A stretch of DNA of 64,000 bases from Aeromicrobium panaciterrae (GTDB lineage Bacteria; Actinomycetota; Actinomycetes; Propionibacteriales; Nocardioidaceae). The translations under genes and the position numbers were made by a program. Below are positions 18,650-26,173 of this stretch, in pieces (position 1 is the stretch's first letter; each line of letters opens with the position of its first letter). The notes under the pieces were generated by a model, which did not search any database, was not told the origin of the DNA, and was given only the letters and a program-made list of their open reading frames with translations. The DNA is taken from NCBI RefSeq assembly GCF_031457275.1, contig NZ_JAVDWH010000001.1, positions 2,046,001 through 2,110,000 of the forward strand, given 5' to 3'.

Positions 18650-19009
18650 CTAGACGCGTATGACCCGGGCACCCGCTGCGATGTCGTGCAGACCGCGCTT
18701 GTCTTCGTTCATGACGATGGCTGGCAGCACCAGCGACAGCAGGGCCGTACGAAGAACTGCACGGGGCACGCCAATCGGTCGGCCAGCGGGATTTTCGACT
18801 CTGAGACCGAGGATGCGCTTACCGATCGTGAACCCGAGCAGGCCCGTCAGGATGCCTACCTCAACGATGAAGAACCCCACGATCACCAGGTTCTCCCCGA
18901 CGTTCTTCGGCGGATAACTGACTCCCGTCAATGCCACGGCGCTCAAGGCGGCAACGGCCCAATCGATGAGCAATGCGAGGATGCGACGGCCAAGTGAGGG
19001 GGTTTCCAC
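18650..19009 (-). CDS. RDD family membrane protein
   Basis: 119 residues with three hydrophobic segments (about 8-30, 42-62 and 86-100). The family name derives from conserved R, D, D: here GRRILALLIDW, GKRILGLRVEN and DKRGLHDIAAGARVI are all present. RDD proteins are small membrane proteins of largely unknown function, some linked to Na+/H+ exchange. An RDD gene sits between DUF4191 and glnA1 in mycobacteria too (Rv2219A), so this is backbone. Divergent from glnA; it shares the 169-bp intergenic region that contains the GlnR box. Confidence 0.9.
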   Translation of the reverse strand: METPSLGRRILALLIDWAVAALSAVALTGVSYPPKNVGENLVIVGFFIVEVGILTGLLGFTIGKRILGLRVENPAGRPIGVPRAVLRTALLSLVLPAIVMNEDKRGLHDIAAGARVIRV

Positions 19010-19054
19010 GCGCCGAGCCTATCGATGGCGCCGAATTCACTCGCCGAGGCACTT

Positions 19055-19092
19055 GTAACATGCCTGAAACAATTCAGTGATGGTCGGGAAAC
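19055..19092 (+). promoter_or_regulatory. GlnR box upstream of glnA1
   Basis: The sequence reads GTAAC-atgcct-GAAAC-aattca-GTGAT-ggtcgg-GAAAC, which fits the actinobacterial GlnR consensus (GTnAC-N6-GAAAC repeated, with 6-base spacing) in three of four blocks exactly and the fourth with one change. It lies 87-124 bases before the glnA start. A possible -10 hexamer TAACGT is at 19103-19108. GlnR activates nitrogen-assimilation genes under nitrogen limitation; the GlnR gene itself is not in the window. Confidence 0.85.
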
Positions 19093-19178
19093 TGCCGGAG
19101 CCTAACGTCGGCTTCAGTGCAGCGACGCACTTTCCTGCCATCCGACATCAGTGACCGCCACGCGGTCGAGGAGGACAT

Positions 19179-20600
19179 ATGTTCGGCAATGCCGACGAGC
19201 TGTTCAAGTTCATCAAGGACGAGGGTGTTGAGTACCTCGACGTCCGTTTCACCGACCTTCCCGGCATCCAGCAGCAGGTGACTCTGCCGGCTTCGACGTT
19301 CGATGCCGACATGGTCAAGAGCGGCGTGGCGTTCGACGGCTCGTCGATCCGCGGATTCCAGACGATCGACCAGTCCGACATGGTCCTGTACCCGGACATC
19401 GGCACGGCATACGTCGACCCGTTCAAGGCTCGCAAGACGATCGCCATGGACTTCTTCGTCCACGACCCGATCACGGGCGAGGCCTACTCGCGCGACCCGC
19501 GCAACATCGCTCGCAAGGCCGAGGCCTACCTCGCCACGACCGGCATCGGTGACACCGCGTTCTTCGCTCCCGAAGCAGAGTTCTACATCTTCGACCGCGT
19601 CAACTACGGCACCAGCGCCAACAAGTCGTTCTACGAGATCCAGTCGAGCGAAGCTGCTTGGCAGACCGGCAACTCGATCGACGACAACCGCGGTTACCAG
19701 GTTCGTTACAAGGGTGGCTACTTCCCGGTCGCGCCGACGGACAAGACTGCTGACCTCCGCAACGACATGATGACCAACCTCACGAACTCCGGGCTCATCC
19801 TTGAGCGCGGCCACCACGAGGTCGGTACGTCCGGTCAGGCCGAGATCAACTACAAGTTCGACACGCTGCTCAAGGCTGCCGACGATGTCATGAAGTTCAA
19901 GTACATCGTCCGCAACACGGCGTGGGCCAACGACAAGACCGTCACGTTCATGCCGAAGCCGATCTTCGGTGACAACGGCTCGGGCATGCACGTTCACCAG
20001 TCGATCTGGGACAAGGGCAAGCCGCTGTTCTATGACGAGTCGGGCTACGGCGGACTGTCGGACCTCGCTCGCCACTACATCGGCGGCATCCTGAAGCACG
20101 CTCCGTCGCTTCTGGCGTTCACCAACCCGTCGACGAACTCCTACCACCGTCTGGTGCCGGGCTTCGAAGCTCCGATCGCACTGGTCTACTCGGCCCGTAA
20201 CCGTTCGGCTTGTGTCCGTATCCCGATCACGGGATCGAACCCCAAAGCCAAGCGCATCGAGTTCCGTTGCCCCGACCCGTCGGCCAACCCGTACCTCGCC
20301 TTCTCGGCGCTGCTGCTGGCCGGGCTCGACGGCATCAAGAACAAGATCGAGCCGCCGGCTCCGATCGACAAGAACATCTACGAACTGCCGCCGGAAGAGT
20401 ACGAAGCGATCAACATGGTCCCGACGTCACTCAACTCGGTGCTCGACAACCTCGAGGCAGATCACGAGTTCTTGACTGCTGGTGACGTGTTCACGCCCGA
20501 CCTGATCGAGACGTGGATCGACTACAAGCGGACCGAAGAGATCCTCCCGATCCAGCTTCGCCCGCACCCGCACGAGTTCGAGCTCTACTACGACATCTGA
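19179..20600 (+). CDS. glnA: Glutamine synthetase type I (GlnA1)
   Basis: 473 residues, the length of adenylylated GSI-beta enzymes. Ligates ammonia to glutamate using ATP. N-terminal [13 protein letters not shown]-binding [25 protein letters not shown] and the tyrosine loop [12 protein letters not shown], where the tyrosine is the AMP attachment site used by GlnE (encoded at 35776-38697). Good ribosome site gaggagg 6-8 bases before the ATG. Regulated at two levels: the GlnR box upstream and reversible adenylylation. A strong hairpin terminator follows. In mycobacteria glnE lies directly next to glnA1; here 15 kb separate them. Confidence 0.97.
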   Translation: MFGNADELFKFIKDEGVEYLDVRFTDLPGIQQQVTLPASTFDADMVKSGVAFDGSSIRGFQTIDQSDMVLYPDIGTAYVDPFKARKTIAMDFFVHDPITGEAYSRDPRNIARKAEAYLATTGIGDTAFFAPEAEFYIFDRVNYGTSANKSFYEIQSSEAAWQTGNSIDDNRGYQVRYKGGYFPVAPTDKTADLRNDMMTNLTNSGLILERGHHEVGTSGQAEINYKFDTLLKAADDVMKFKYIVRNTAWANDKTVTFMPKPIFGDNGSGMHVHQSIWDKGKPLFYDESGYGGLSDLARHYIGGILKHAPSLLAFTNPSTNSYHRLVPGFEAPIALVYSARNRSACVRIPITGSNPKAKRIEFRCPDPSANPYLAFSALLLAGLDGIKNKIEPPAPIDKNIYELPPEEYEAINMVPTSLNSVLDNLEADHEFLTAGDVFTPDLIETWIDYKRTEEILPIQLRPHPHEFELYYDI

Positions 20601-20613
20601 GCCGATGACGTAA

Positions 20614-20649
20614 CAGAACGCCCCAGACTGAAAGGTCTGGGGCGTTCTG
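20614..20649 (+). terminator. Rho-independent-type hairpin after glnA
   Basis: Perfect 15-bp inverted repeat cagaacgccccagac / gtctggggcgttctg around a 6-base loop, 14 bases after the glnA stop. It is followed by cgttt rather than a long T tract, as is common in high-GC actinobacteria. Confidence 0.88.
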
Positions 20650-20735
20650 CGTTTCGGCGCGACCTCCGATAGCTCGATCGAGTCATTTCACTCAATCGGG
20701 ACATGGGTGCGCAACACCCGTGCGACTCTCGTCAG

Positions 20736-21467
20736 ATGCTGAAGGGCCACAGTTGGAAGTTCTGGGTGGTAGCGAGCTTCGCTGCGTTCGTGGGCCTTGG
20801 CGCGGTTGGAAGCCTCGTTCCAGAGACCGAGCCGTCAAGCACGACCGTGGACCTGACTGATTCCGAATCAACAGCGGCCTCGCCGAAGGCTGATCTGACC
20901 TCCGAGCCGTCGACGCCCGTGTTGCTCTTCATCACCGATCAAAAGGACGGCGACTCCTGGGTCGCGTCCGACGACGACGAATACCGGCTCGGCATGGTCA
21001 ATGCCCCGGAAGTCGGCGAAGACTGCTTTTCCGAGGCCGCAGCGTTTACGCGCGAGTTCGTGAAGGATGGGTTCACCGTCGACGACTACTCGACCGACAC
21101 GTACGGACGCCACGTCGCAGAAGTGTTCGACAAGTCCGGCGACTCACTCAACGTTGCCTTCGCCACGAGCGGACTCGGCGATGACCGCTACCTTGCGGAG
21201 TTCCGCCACGAGAACGTCGCATTGGCCGAGAGGCTGGATGCGGCCTACGCATCAGCGCCAGCTCCGTCGTGCAAGGCGAGCAACAAGCCCGTCCCGCTGG
21301 TGAAGAAGCCAGCGAAGACAACTAACAGCAACTGTATGGATGGCTACTCGCCATGCCTTCCGATCCGCTCCGACATGAACTGTCCAGAGATTGGCCACCC
21401 CGTCACCGTCACCGGAAGTGACCCGTATCGACTCGATCGAGACGGCGACGGAACCGGCTGCGACTAG
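20736..21467 (+). CDS. Membrane-anchored or secreted thermonuclease-like protein with Excalibur domain
   Basis: 243 residues from the ATG at 20736. An N-terminal hydrophobic helix FWVVASFAAFVGLGAVGSLV anchors or exports it; a Ser/Thr-rich linker follows. Residues about 60-170 fit a staphylococcal-nuclease-like fold: EYRLGMVNAPEVGEDC corresponds to the RL...APE...E block and TYGRHVAEVF to the YGR block, so the three catalytic positions (Arg, Glu, Arg) look kept. The last 40 residues (CPEIG...DRDGDGTGCD) are an Excalibur calcium-binding motif, typical of secreted actinobacterial nucleases. Stand-alone gene after the glnA terminator. An upstream in-frame start at 20703 is less likely because it would precede the signal helix with polar residues. 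Confidence 0.82.
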   Translation: MLKGHSWKFWVVASFAAFVGLGAVGSLVPETEPSSTTVDLTDSESTAASPKADLTSEPSTPVLLFITDQKDGDSWVASDDDEYRLGMVNAPEVGEDCFSEAAAFTREFVKDGFTVDDYSTDTYGRHVAEVFDKSGDSLNVAFATSGLGDDRYLAEFRHENVALAERLDAAYASAPAPSCKASNKPVPLVKKPAKTTNSNCMDGYSPCLPIRSDMNCPEIGHPVTVTGSDPYRLDRDGDGTGCD

Positions 21468-21482
21468 GACCTGCTGTCGCGG

Positions 21483-22475
21483 CTAGTTCTTGGGCTGATC
21501 CAGGAACCATCGCGCGCCGGCACGGATGGAGTCCTCGACCGGCGTTGGTTCCCAACCCAGTTCGCGGGTGGCTTTGCTGTGATCGACCGGCGTTTGGATA
21601 TGCATCAGTCGGACGCTCGTCGAGGTCACTACCGAATCTCTCCGGAACAGCCGCGAGATTCCACCACCCACAGCTCCGATCACCTTCATGGCTGGCAGCG
21701 GGATGCCGATTCTCGGCGGCTTAGCCTTGCCCTCGTCCGACGCAATGTCGAAGAGGTCCTTGATGGGCAGGAAGCGCTCGGAAATGATGTACCGCTCGCC
21801 GATCCGGCCTCGGTCCCCCGCAAGGAGGAATGCGGTCGCAGCATCCTCAATGCCGACAACTTCCATCGAGACACCCTTGACGTACGCAGGAACCTTGCCG
21901 CGAGCAGCGGCTTTGACCAGCTTGCCGTGTGGAGTCGGACCGTGGTCTCGCGGACCGTAGGTCGTCGAGACGTTCAGCACGACGGCCGGCAGTCCCTGCT
22001 CCTGGTGATAGCGAAGCACGAGTTCCTCCGCCTGCGTCCGGGACTCGACGTACGCGCCACCAAGGTGGCGCCAGTTGTGCGGCATTGATTCGTCGACCAG
22101 CCCAGAGTCGGCGATCGCGAGTGCGCCAACGGTGCTGCAGAAGACGAACTTCGGAACGCCGACCTCGATCGCTACATCCAGCACGGTGCGCAGGGCCTCG
22201 ACGTTGGTGGCGAACAGCGGCGACGGATCGCGCAGCCATGCGCGCGCATCAACGATGCAATAGAAGACCGTGTCCACGCCGGTCATCGCTGTACGCATGG
22301 CTTCGACGTCGTCCAGGTCGCCGTGGTGCCGCTCTACTTCGAGGTCGTCGATGCCCAGCGTCGAACTGGACTGGCGGATCCAAACCCGGACCTGGTCCCC
22401 TCGTTCGACGAGCTGACGGGTCACGTGTGAGCCAAGGAAGCCGCTGGCACCCATGACCAGTTTCGTACCGCTCAC
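21483..22475 (-). CDS. NAD-dependent epimerase/dehydratase family protein
   Basis: 330 residues from a GTG at 22473-22475 (ribosome site gagggg). Extended SDR with the Rossmann motif VMGASGFLGSHV, DVDTVFYCIVDARAW, FCSTVGALAI and the substrate loop STTYGPRDHG. It resembles dihydroflavonol-reductase-like and hopanoid-linked epimerases. The expected YxxxK pair reads Y-V-E-S-R, so the catalytic lysine is replaced by arginine. Substrate unknown. It lies 16 bp downstream of the SDR gene at 22492 on the same strand; the pair is probably one operon acting on a common substrate. Confidence 0.88.
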   Translation of the reverse strand: MSGTKLVMGASGFLGSHVTRQLVERGDQVRVWIRQSSSTLGIDDLEVERHHGDLDDVEAMRTAMTGVDTVFYCIVDARAWLRDPSPLFATNVEALRTVLDVAIEVGVPKFVFCSTVGALAIADSGLVDESMPHNWRHLGGAYVESRTQAEELVLRYHQEQGLPAVVLNVSTTYGPRDHGPTPHGKLVKAAARGKVPAYVKGVSMEVVGIEDAATAFLLAGDRGRIGERYIISERFLPIKDLFDIASDEGKAKPPRIGIPLPAMKVIGAVGGGISRLFRRDSVVTSTSVRLMHIQTPVDHSKATRELGWEPTPVEDSIRAGARWFLDQPKN

Positions 22476-22491
22476 CACTTCACCCCTCGAT

Positions 22492-23211
22492 TCAGCAGGC
22501 CGTGCCGCGGTCAACCGAGAGCACAGCTCCGGTCACCGAGGCTGCAGCGTCAGAGGCCAGGTACGCAATCGCGTCGGCGACATCGCTCGGCGGCATGAAC
22601 CCGTACCGGGCGCCGGCGGTCTCCATCAGCAGCTCCCAATCGAGCTGGGTATCAGCGTGCTCGGCGGCCGCGTTGGTCGGCAGGTCAGTCTGTATGCCGC
22701 CAGGGCAGATCGTGTTGACCCGAATGCCATCGGCGGCGAGCTCGAGTGCGAGCGACTTCATCAGCAGGATCACGCCAGCCTTTGAGGCGCAGTAGGCCGC
22801 TTGGTACGGCTGGGCGCGCAGACCTGCAATCGAGGCGATCGTGACGATGTTGCCTTTGCTCTCGCGCAGGTGCGGCAGCGCAGCGTGACTCATCAGCATG
22901 GGACCAGTCAGGTTCACACCAAGATGGCGCTGCCACGTGGCGAAGTCGAGGTCCTCGAACTTGCGGAACTGGTCGATGCCGGCAACGTTGACCACGATGT
23001 CGAGCCCACCTAGGCGCTCGGCCGCCGTCGCGACGGCTGATCGTACGGACGCCTCGTCGCTGACATCGCACGCCAACACGTCACCCGTCGCGTTGAGGTC
23101 GACGCCCACTACGGACCCACCCTCGCGCTCGATTAGCTCGACAGTCGCCGCACCAACTCCGCCAGCAGCGCCGGTCACCACCGCTCGCTTGCCCTCAAAA
23201 CGTCCAGCCAC
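22492..23211 (-). CDS. Classical short-chain dehydrogenase/reductase
   Basis: 239 residues from a GTG at 23209-23211, favoured by AGGGGAG just upstream; an in-frame GTG five codons earlier is possible. Classical SDR motifs: TGAAGGVGAAT (cofactor glycine loop), NVAGI (NAG-like), a catalytic Ser in IVTIASIAG and YCASK. An Asp (VGVDLN) after the second strand suggests NAD+ preference. C-terminal SVDRGTAC is near the usual VDGG end. First gene of a two-gene unit with the epimerase downstream. Specific substrate not deducible. Confidence 0.92.
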   Translation of the reverse strand: MAGRFEGKRAVVTGAAGGVGAATVELIEREGGSVVGVDLNATGDVLACDVSDEASVRSAVATAAERLGGLDIVVNVAGIDQFRKFEDLDFATWQRHLGVNLTGPMLMSHAALPHLRESKGNIVTIASIAGLRAQPYQAAYCASKAGVILLMKSLALELAADGIRVNTICPGGIQTDLPTNAAAEHADTQLDWELLMETAGARYGFMPPSDVADAIAYLASDAAASVTGAVLSVDRGTAC

Positions 23212-23292
23212 AATTCTCCCCTTCACATTCCCCGACGACGCAACCTAGCAGCCGTTCGACTGGAAGCCGCCTTGGAATCGTTGAATGCTCAC

Positions 23293-23342
23293 ACGACGGT
23301 CAACCGCCACGTATTCTTGGTCTTGCAAAGACCAACCGTCGT
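23293..23342. promoter_or_regulatory. Nested inverted repeats in the 5' region of the coiled-coil gene
   Basis: An inner perfect repeat TTGGTCTT-gca-AAGACCAA (23317-23335) sits inside an outer one, ACGACGGT at 23293-23300 with ACCGTCGT at 23335-23342. It lies 30 bases before the start of the coiled-coil gene and 82 bases from the divergent SDR start. It could be an operator or a structured leader RNA. Confidence 0.55.
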
Positions 23343-23371
23343 CGCTAGCTCCCTACTCGGAGGACTTGCGC

Positions 23372-23920
23372 ATGGATGCCGCCCACAGCCATGAATCGGC
23401 TACTCGCGCCCTGATCGCGTCGGCCGAGCAACTCGACCCGAACAGCCCCGAGTTCTATGACGCCTGTCAGGCACTGATCAAGCAGTCAGCTGGACGACGT
23501 TTGGCCATTCGAGCCACCTCAAGCGACGTTCAGAGCGAAGCGCCCTTTCAGCGGCCGAGCCCGGCCTACGAAGGCGAATCAGACAATGCAGCGGTGCAGG
23601 AAGCCCGGCGCCGCGAGAGCCAGGTTCGTGTGGAACTCCAGATGCTCCAAACCGAGCTCACCAACGTCAAGGCGCGCTATGCCGACACCATCGATGCACT
23701 CGAGGCAGCGTCGGAGCGAGCAAGCCAAGCGCGTATTGAGTTTGGGAACGCTATGGCTGCGATTGCCGAACGCGACGCAGACATCAACGAGATGCGGCAG
23801 ATCATGGCCGATCAGGATCGTGAGATCAACGAATTGCAGCGCCTCCTGATCCAGGCCGAGGAGGCCCGTATTTCCGACGCCTCGGCAATCCTCGACTCGC
23901 TCGACCAGTTCCGCGCCTGA
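23372..23920 (+). CDS. Coiled-coil protein of unknown function
   Basis: 182 residues from the ATG at 23372, with ribosome site cggagg. The N-terminal part (about 1-35) is a short helical segment with LDPNSPEFYDACQALIKQ. Residues about 75-175 are a continuous heptad-like coiled coil rich in E, A, R and Q (EARRRESQVRVELQMLQTEL and later IAERDADINEMRQIMADQ). No signal peptide, membrane segment or cysteine pair. I do not recognise a family; it may be a cytoskeletal or scaffold-type protein. A nested inverted repeat precedes it. Confidence 0.7.
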   Translation: MDAAHSHESATRALIASAEQLDPNSPEFYDACQALIKQSAGRRLAIRATSSDVQSEAPFQRPSPAYEGESDNAAVQEARRRESQVRVELQMLQTELTNVKARYADTIDALEAASERASQARIEFGNAMAAIAERDADINEMRQIMADQDREINELQRLLIQAEEARISDASAILDSLDQFRA

Positions 23921-23961
23921 CCATCTGCGTTTGCGGGCCCTGACGAGCACAGGCCCATGGC

Positions 23962-24612
23962 ATGATCTCGCCCATGACATACGCCGCCTGGGGGTTCTTC
24001 GTTCTGGCTGCCCTGACCGACTGGCACGCCGTGTACCGCGAGAACAAGCGGCTCGAAACGATTGCCAAACCGGCCACGCTGGTCGCCCTCATCCTGGTCG
24101 CGCTGTCCCTTGGGGCGAGCGACACATCACCGGGACGCTGGCTGCTGTTTGCACTCGCCTTCGGCCTGGTCGGCGACATCGCCAACCTGGGCGACTCCGA
24201 GTCGCGATTCAAGATGGGGCTGGGGACCTTCCTGATCGGCCACCTGGGCTATCTCGTGTGCTTCTCCGAGCTGGGGCTGCCTCGGCCCGGCTGGAGCTGG
24301 GCCGTATTCGGCGTCCTCATCCTGTCGATGATCTGGACCCGTGAGGTCACACCCTCGACGCACCGCCAGAGTGGCCTTGCGCTCAGCGCGCCAGTGGTCG
24401 CCTACACCCTGGTCATCGCAGGCATGCTGATCCTTGCGTGGTTCACCGGCGATTGGCTGATCGCAGTAGGAGCCGCGGTATTCGTGGTCAGCGACTCGGT
24501 GCTCTCTATGAACCGCTTTGTCCGACCAATTCCGCACGCTCAGCTCGCGATCATGACGACGTACCACGTCGGACAGGCGTTGATCGTGGCCGGCGTTCTC
24601 GGCTGGACCTGA
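23962..24612 (+). CDS. YhhN/TMEM86 family membrane protein (lysoplasmalogenase-like)
   Basis: 216 residues (212 if the ATG at 23974 is used). Eight hydrophobic segments fill the protein, with the family hallmarks GRWLLFALAFGLVGDIANLG (conserved Gly-Asp) and FVVSDSVLSMNRF (conserved Ser-Asp). YhhN/TMEM86 enzymes cleave the vinyl-ether bond of lysoplasmalogens in animals; the bacterial substrate is unsettled. The neighbour at 24623 follows after 10 bp and is probably co-transcribed. Confidence 0.87.
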   Translation: MISPMTYAAWGFFVLAALTDWHAVYRENKRLETIAKPATLVALILVALSLGASDTSPGRWLLFALAFGLVGDIANLGDSESRFKMGLGTFLIGHLGYLVCFSELGLPRPGWSWAVFGVLILSMIWTREVTPSTHRQSGLALSAPVVAYTLVIAGMLILAWFTGDWLIAVGAAVFVVSDSVLSMNRFVRPIPHAQLAIMTTYHVGQALIVAGVLGWT

Positions 24613-24622
24613 TCGGATCGAC

Positions 24623-25258
24623 ATGACCGATGCCGCCGAGCTCACCGAGCAATGGATCGCTGCGTGGGTACACGTACGGGACATCGAGGTGACCGAGCTC
24701 GACGGGTGGCCGCTCGTGCATACGCGATCGCGTACGCGCGAGAGCGAACTGATCTGCAGCGACCCCGGTCCTGAGGCGTTCAGCGCTCTGATGCGACACG
24801 TCGACGGCGACCCGCGCGCCATGCTCACGGTCATCGCCAAAGACGTGGCGCCGTACGCAGCGCTCACGCTGCCGCCGGGCGTACGCGTCGATCGGGACGA
24901 CGAGACGCTGATGACGATCCCCCTCGCACCAACGCCGACAGCACACGACGCCGAGTTCACGGCTCGATGGGACCTCGAGGGCAACAGCGTCACGCTGCGG
25001 CTGGAGACAGCCGAGAAGGTCGCCTCGGAGGGCACGGTCGGCGTCCTGGGCGACGTCGCCGTGTTTGACGCAGTCGAGACGTCTCCGGGATTTCAGCGTC
25101 GTGGGTTGGGATCGTGCGTGATGTCGATGCTCAGCTCCTACGCGCTCGACCACGACGCGAAGACCGGCATCTTGGCCGCGACGGCTCAAGGCAAGGCGAT
25201 GTACGAGTCGCTCGGGTGGAATGTCGCGCTCGAGATGCGCTCACTCATGGGCGCCTGA
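24623..25258 (+). CDS. GNAT family N-acetyltransferase
   Basis: 211 residues. The C-terminal half carries the acetyl-CoA loop SPGFQRRGLGSCVMSML (the QxxGxG/A motif) and the distal ATAQGKAMYESLGWNV (motif B, with YxxLGW). The N-terminal 100 residues form an extra region (TELDGWPLVHTRSRTRESEL) of unknown fold. Acceptor unknown. Its stop abuts the stop of the convergent oxidoreductase with no gap. Confidence 0.88.
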   Translation: MTDAAELTEQWIAAWVHVRDIEVTELDGWPLVHTRSRTRESELICSDPGPEAFSALMRHVDGDPRAMLTVIAKDVAPYAALTLPPGVRVDRDDETLMTIPLAPTPTAHDAEFTARWDLEGNSVTLRLETAEKVASEGTVGVLGDVAVFDAVETSPGFQRRGLGSCVMSMLSSYALDHDAKTGILAATAQGKAMYESLGWNVALEMRSLMGA

Positions 25259-26173
25259 TCACACGACCGCGCTACGGCGGCACACCTCGTCCCACGGAGT
25301 CGGCTCCATGCCGAAATGCGCCCGGGCGGCGCTGTCGTCGAGCAGGTACGGCTTCGTCCACTGGTACGACAGCTGGCGCAGCTCTCGCACGAGTGGCACG
25401 ACCAGCGACGCGCTGGCGAAGATCGGGCCAGGAATGGCGCTCACCTTGACCGGCGGCTTGCCGATGCTCGCGAGCACATCATTGATCGCCTGCTCTTGAG
25501 TGCGCGGCGGGTTGCTGGGTACATGCCACGTACGCCCAAGCGCCGACTCGTCGGCCGCCGCTGCGACCATCAATCTGGCGACGTCGAGCACGTCGGTGAA
25601 GACGTGTGGCTGATCCTTGCGGCCAATGACCATCGCCCGCTTGCCCTTGAGCGCCCCTGGGATCTGCCGGGTGACATGTCCGTTGTCACCAACGCCGGTG
25701 CCGACGTAGTCGGACCCGCGCACCTCGACCGTGCGAATGCGACCTGCATCGTGCAGGGCCTTCGCGTCGGCCCACATCAATGCGCGCAGGCGTCCCTTGT
25801 GGTCGGTCGCCGCGTCAGGCATGTCTTCTCGCATCGGCTCGCTGACCGGCCCATACGGGTAGAGGTTGCCCGTGATCGCGTAGACAGCACCTGTGCGTTC
25901 CGCTGCTGTCAGGAATGACTTGGCAAGCGGCGGCCAGAACGTGGCCCAGGTGGTGTAGTCGGCGGGGTTCGCACAGTTGTAGATCACCTCGGCGCCGTCA
26001 GCCTTGGCGCTCAGCGCATCGGCGTCGGAGGCGTCCAGCGCGATGTGATCAACCCCGGCAAGGCCCGTGTCGGCGCCCGATCGGGTGGCCACGGTGACCT
26101 GCTTGCCTTCGGAGGCGAGTAGCTCGGCGATATGCCGGCCGACTGCGCCAGCACCGATGACGAGATGTGTCAC
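25259..26173 (-). CDS. NAD(P)-dependent epimerase/oxidoreductase
   Basis: 304 residues. Atypical SDR with N-terminal VIGAGAVGRHIAELLAS, ADGAEVIYNCANPADY and a NLYPYGPVSEPMREDMP segment; a Tyr is present in the loop but no classical YxxxK pair is seen. The layout resembles reductases annotated as NAD-dependent epimerase or NmrA-like. The GTG start overlaps the stop of the upstream LPXTG protein by 4 bp (GTGA), implying translational coupling to a cell-wall protein. Whether that is functional is unclear. Confidence 0.85.
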   Translation of the reverse strand: MTHLVIGAGAVGRHIAELLASEGKQVTVATRSGADTGLAGVDHIALDASDADALSAKADGAEVIYNCANPADYTTWATFWPPLAKSFLTAAERTGAVYAITGNLYPYGPVSEPMREDMPDAATDHKGRLRALMWADAKALHDAGRIRTVEVRGSDYVGTGVGDNGHVTRQIPGALKGKRAMVIGRKDQPHVFTDVLDVARLMVAAAADESALGRTWHVPSNPPRTQEQAINDVLASIGKPPVKVSAIPGPIFASASLVVPLVRELRQLSYQWTKPYLLDDSAARAHFGMEPTPWDEVCRRSAVV

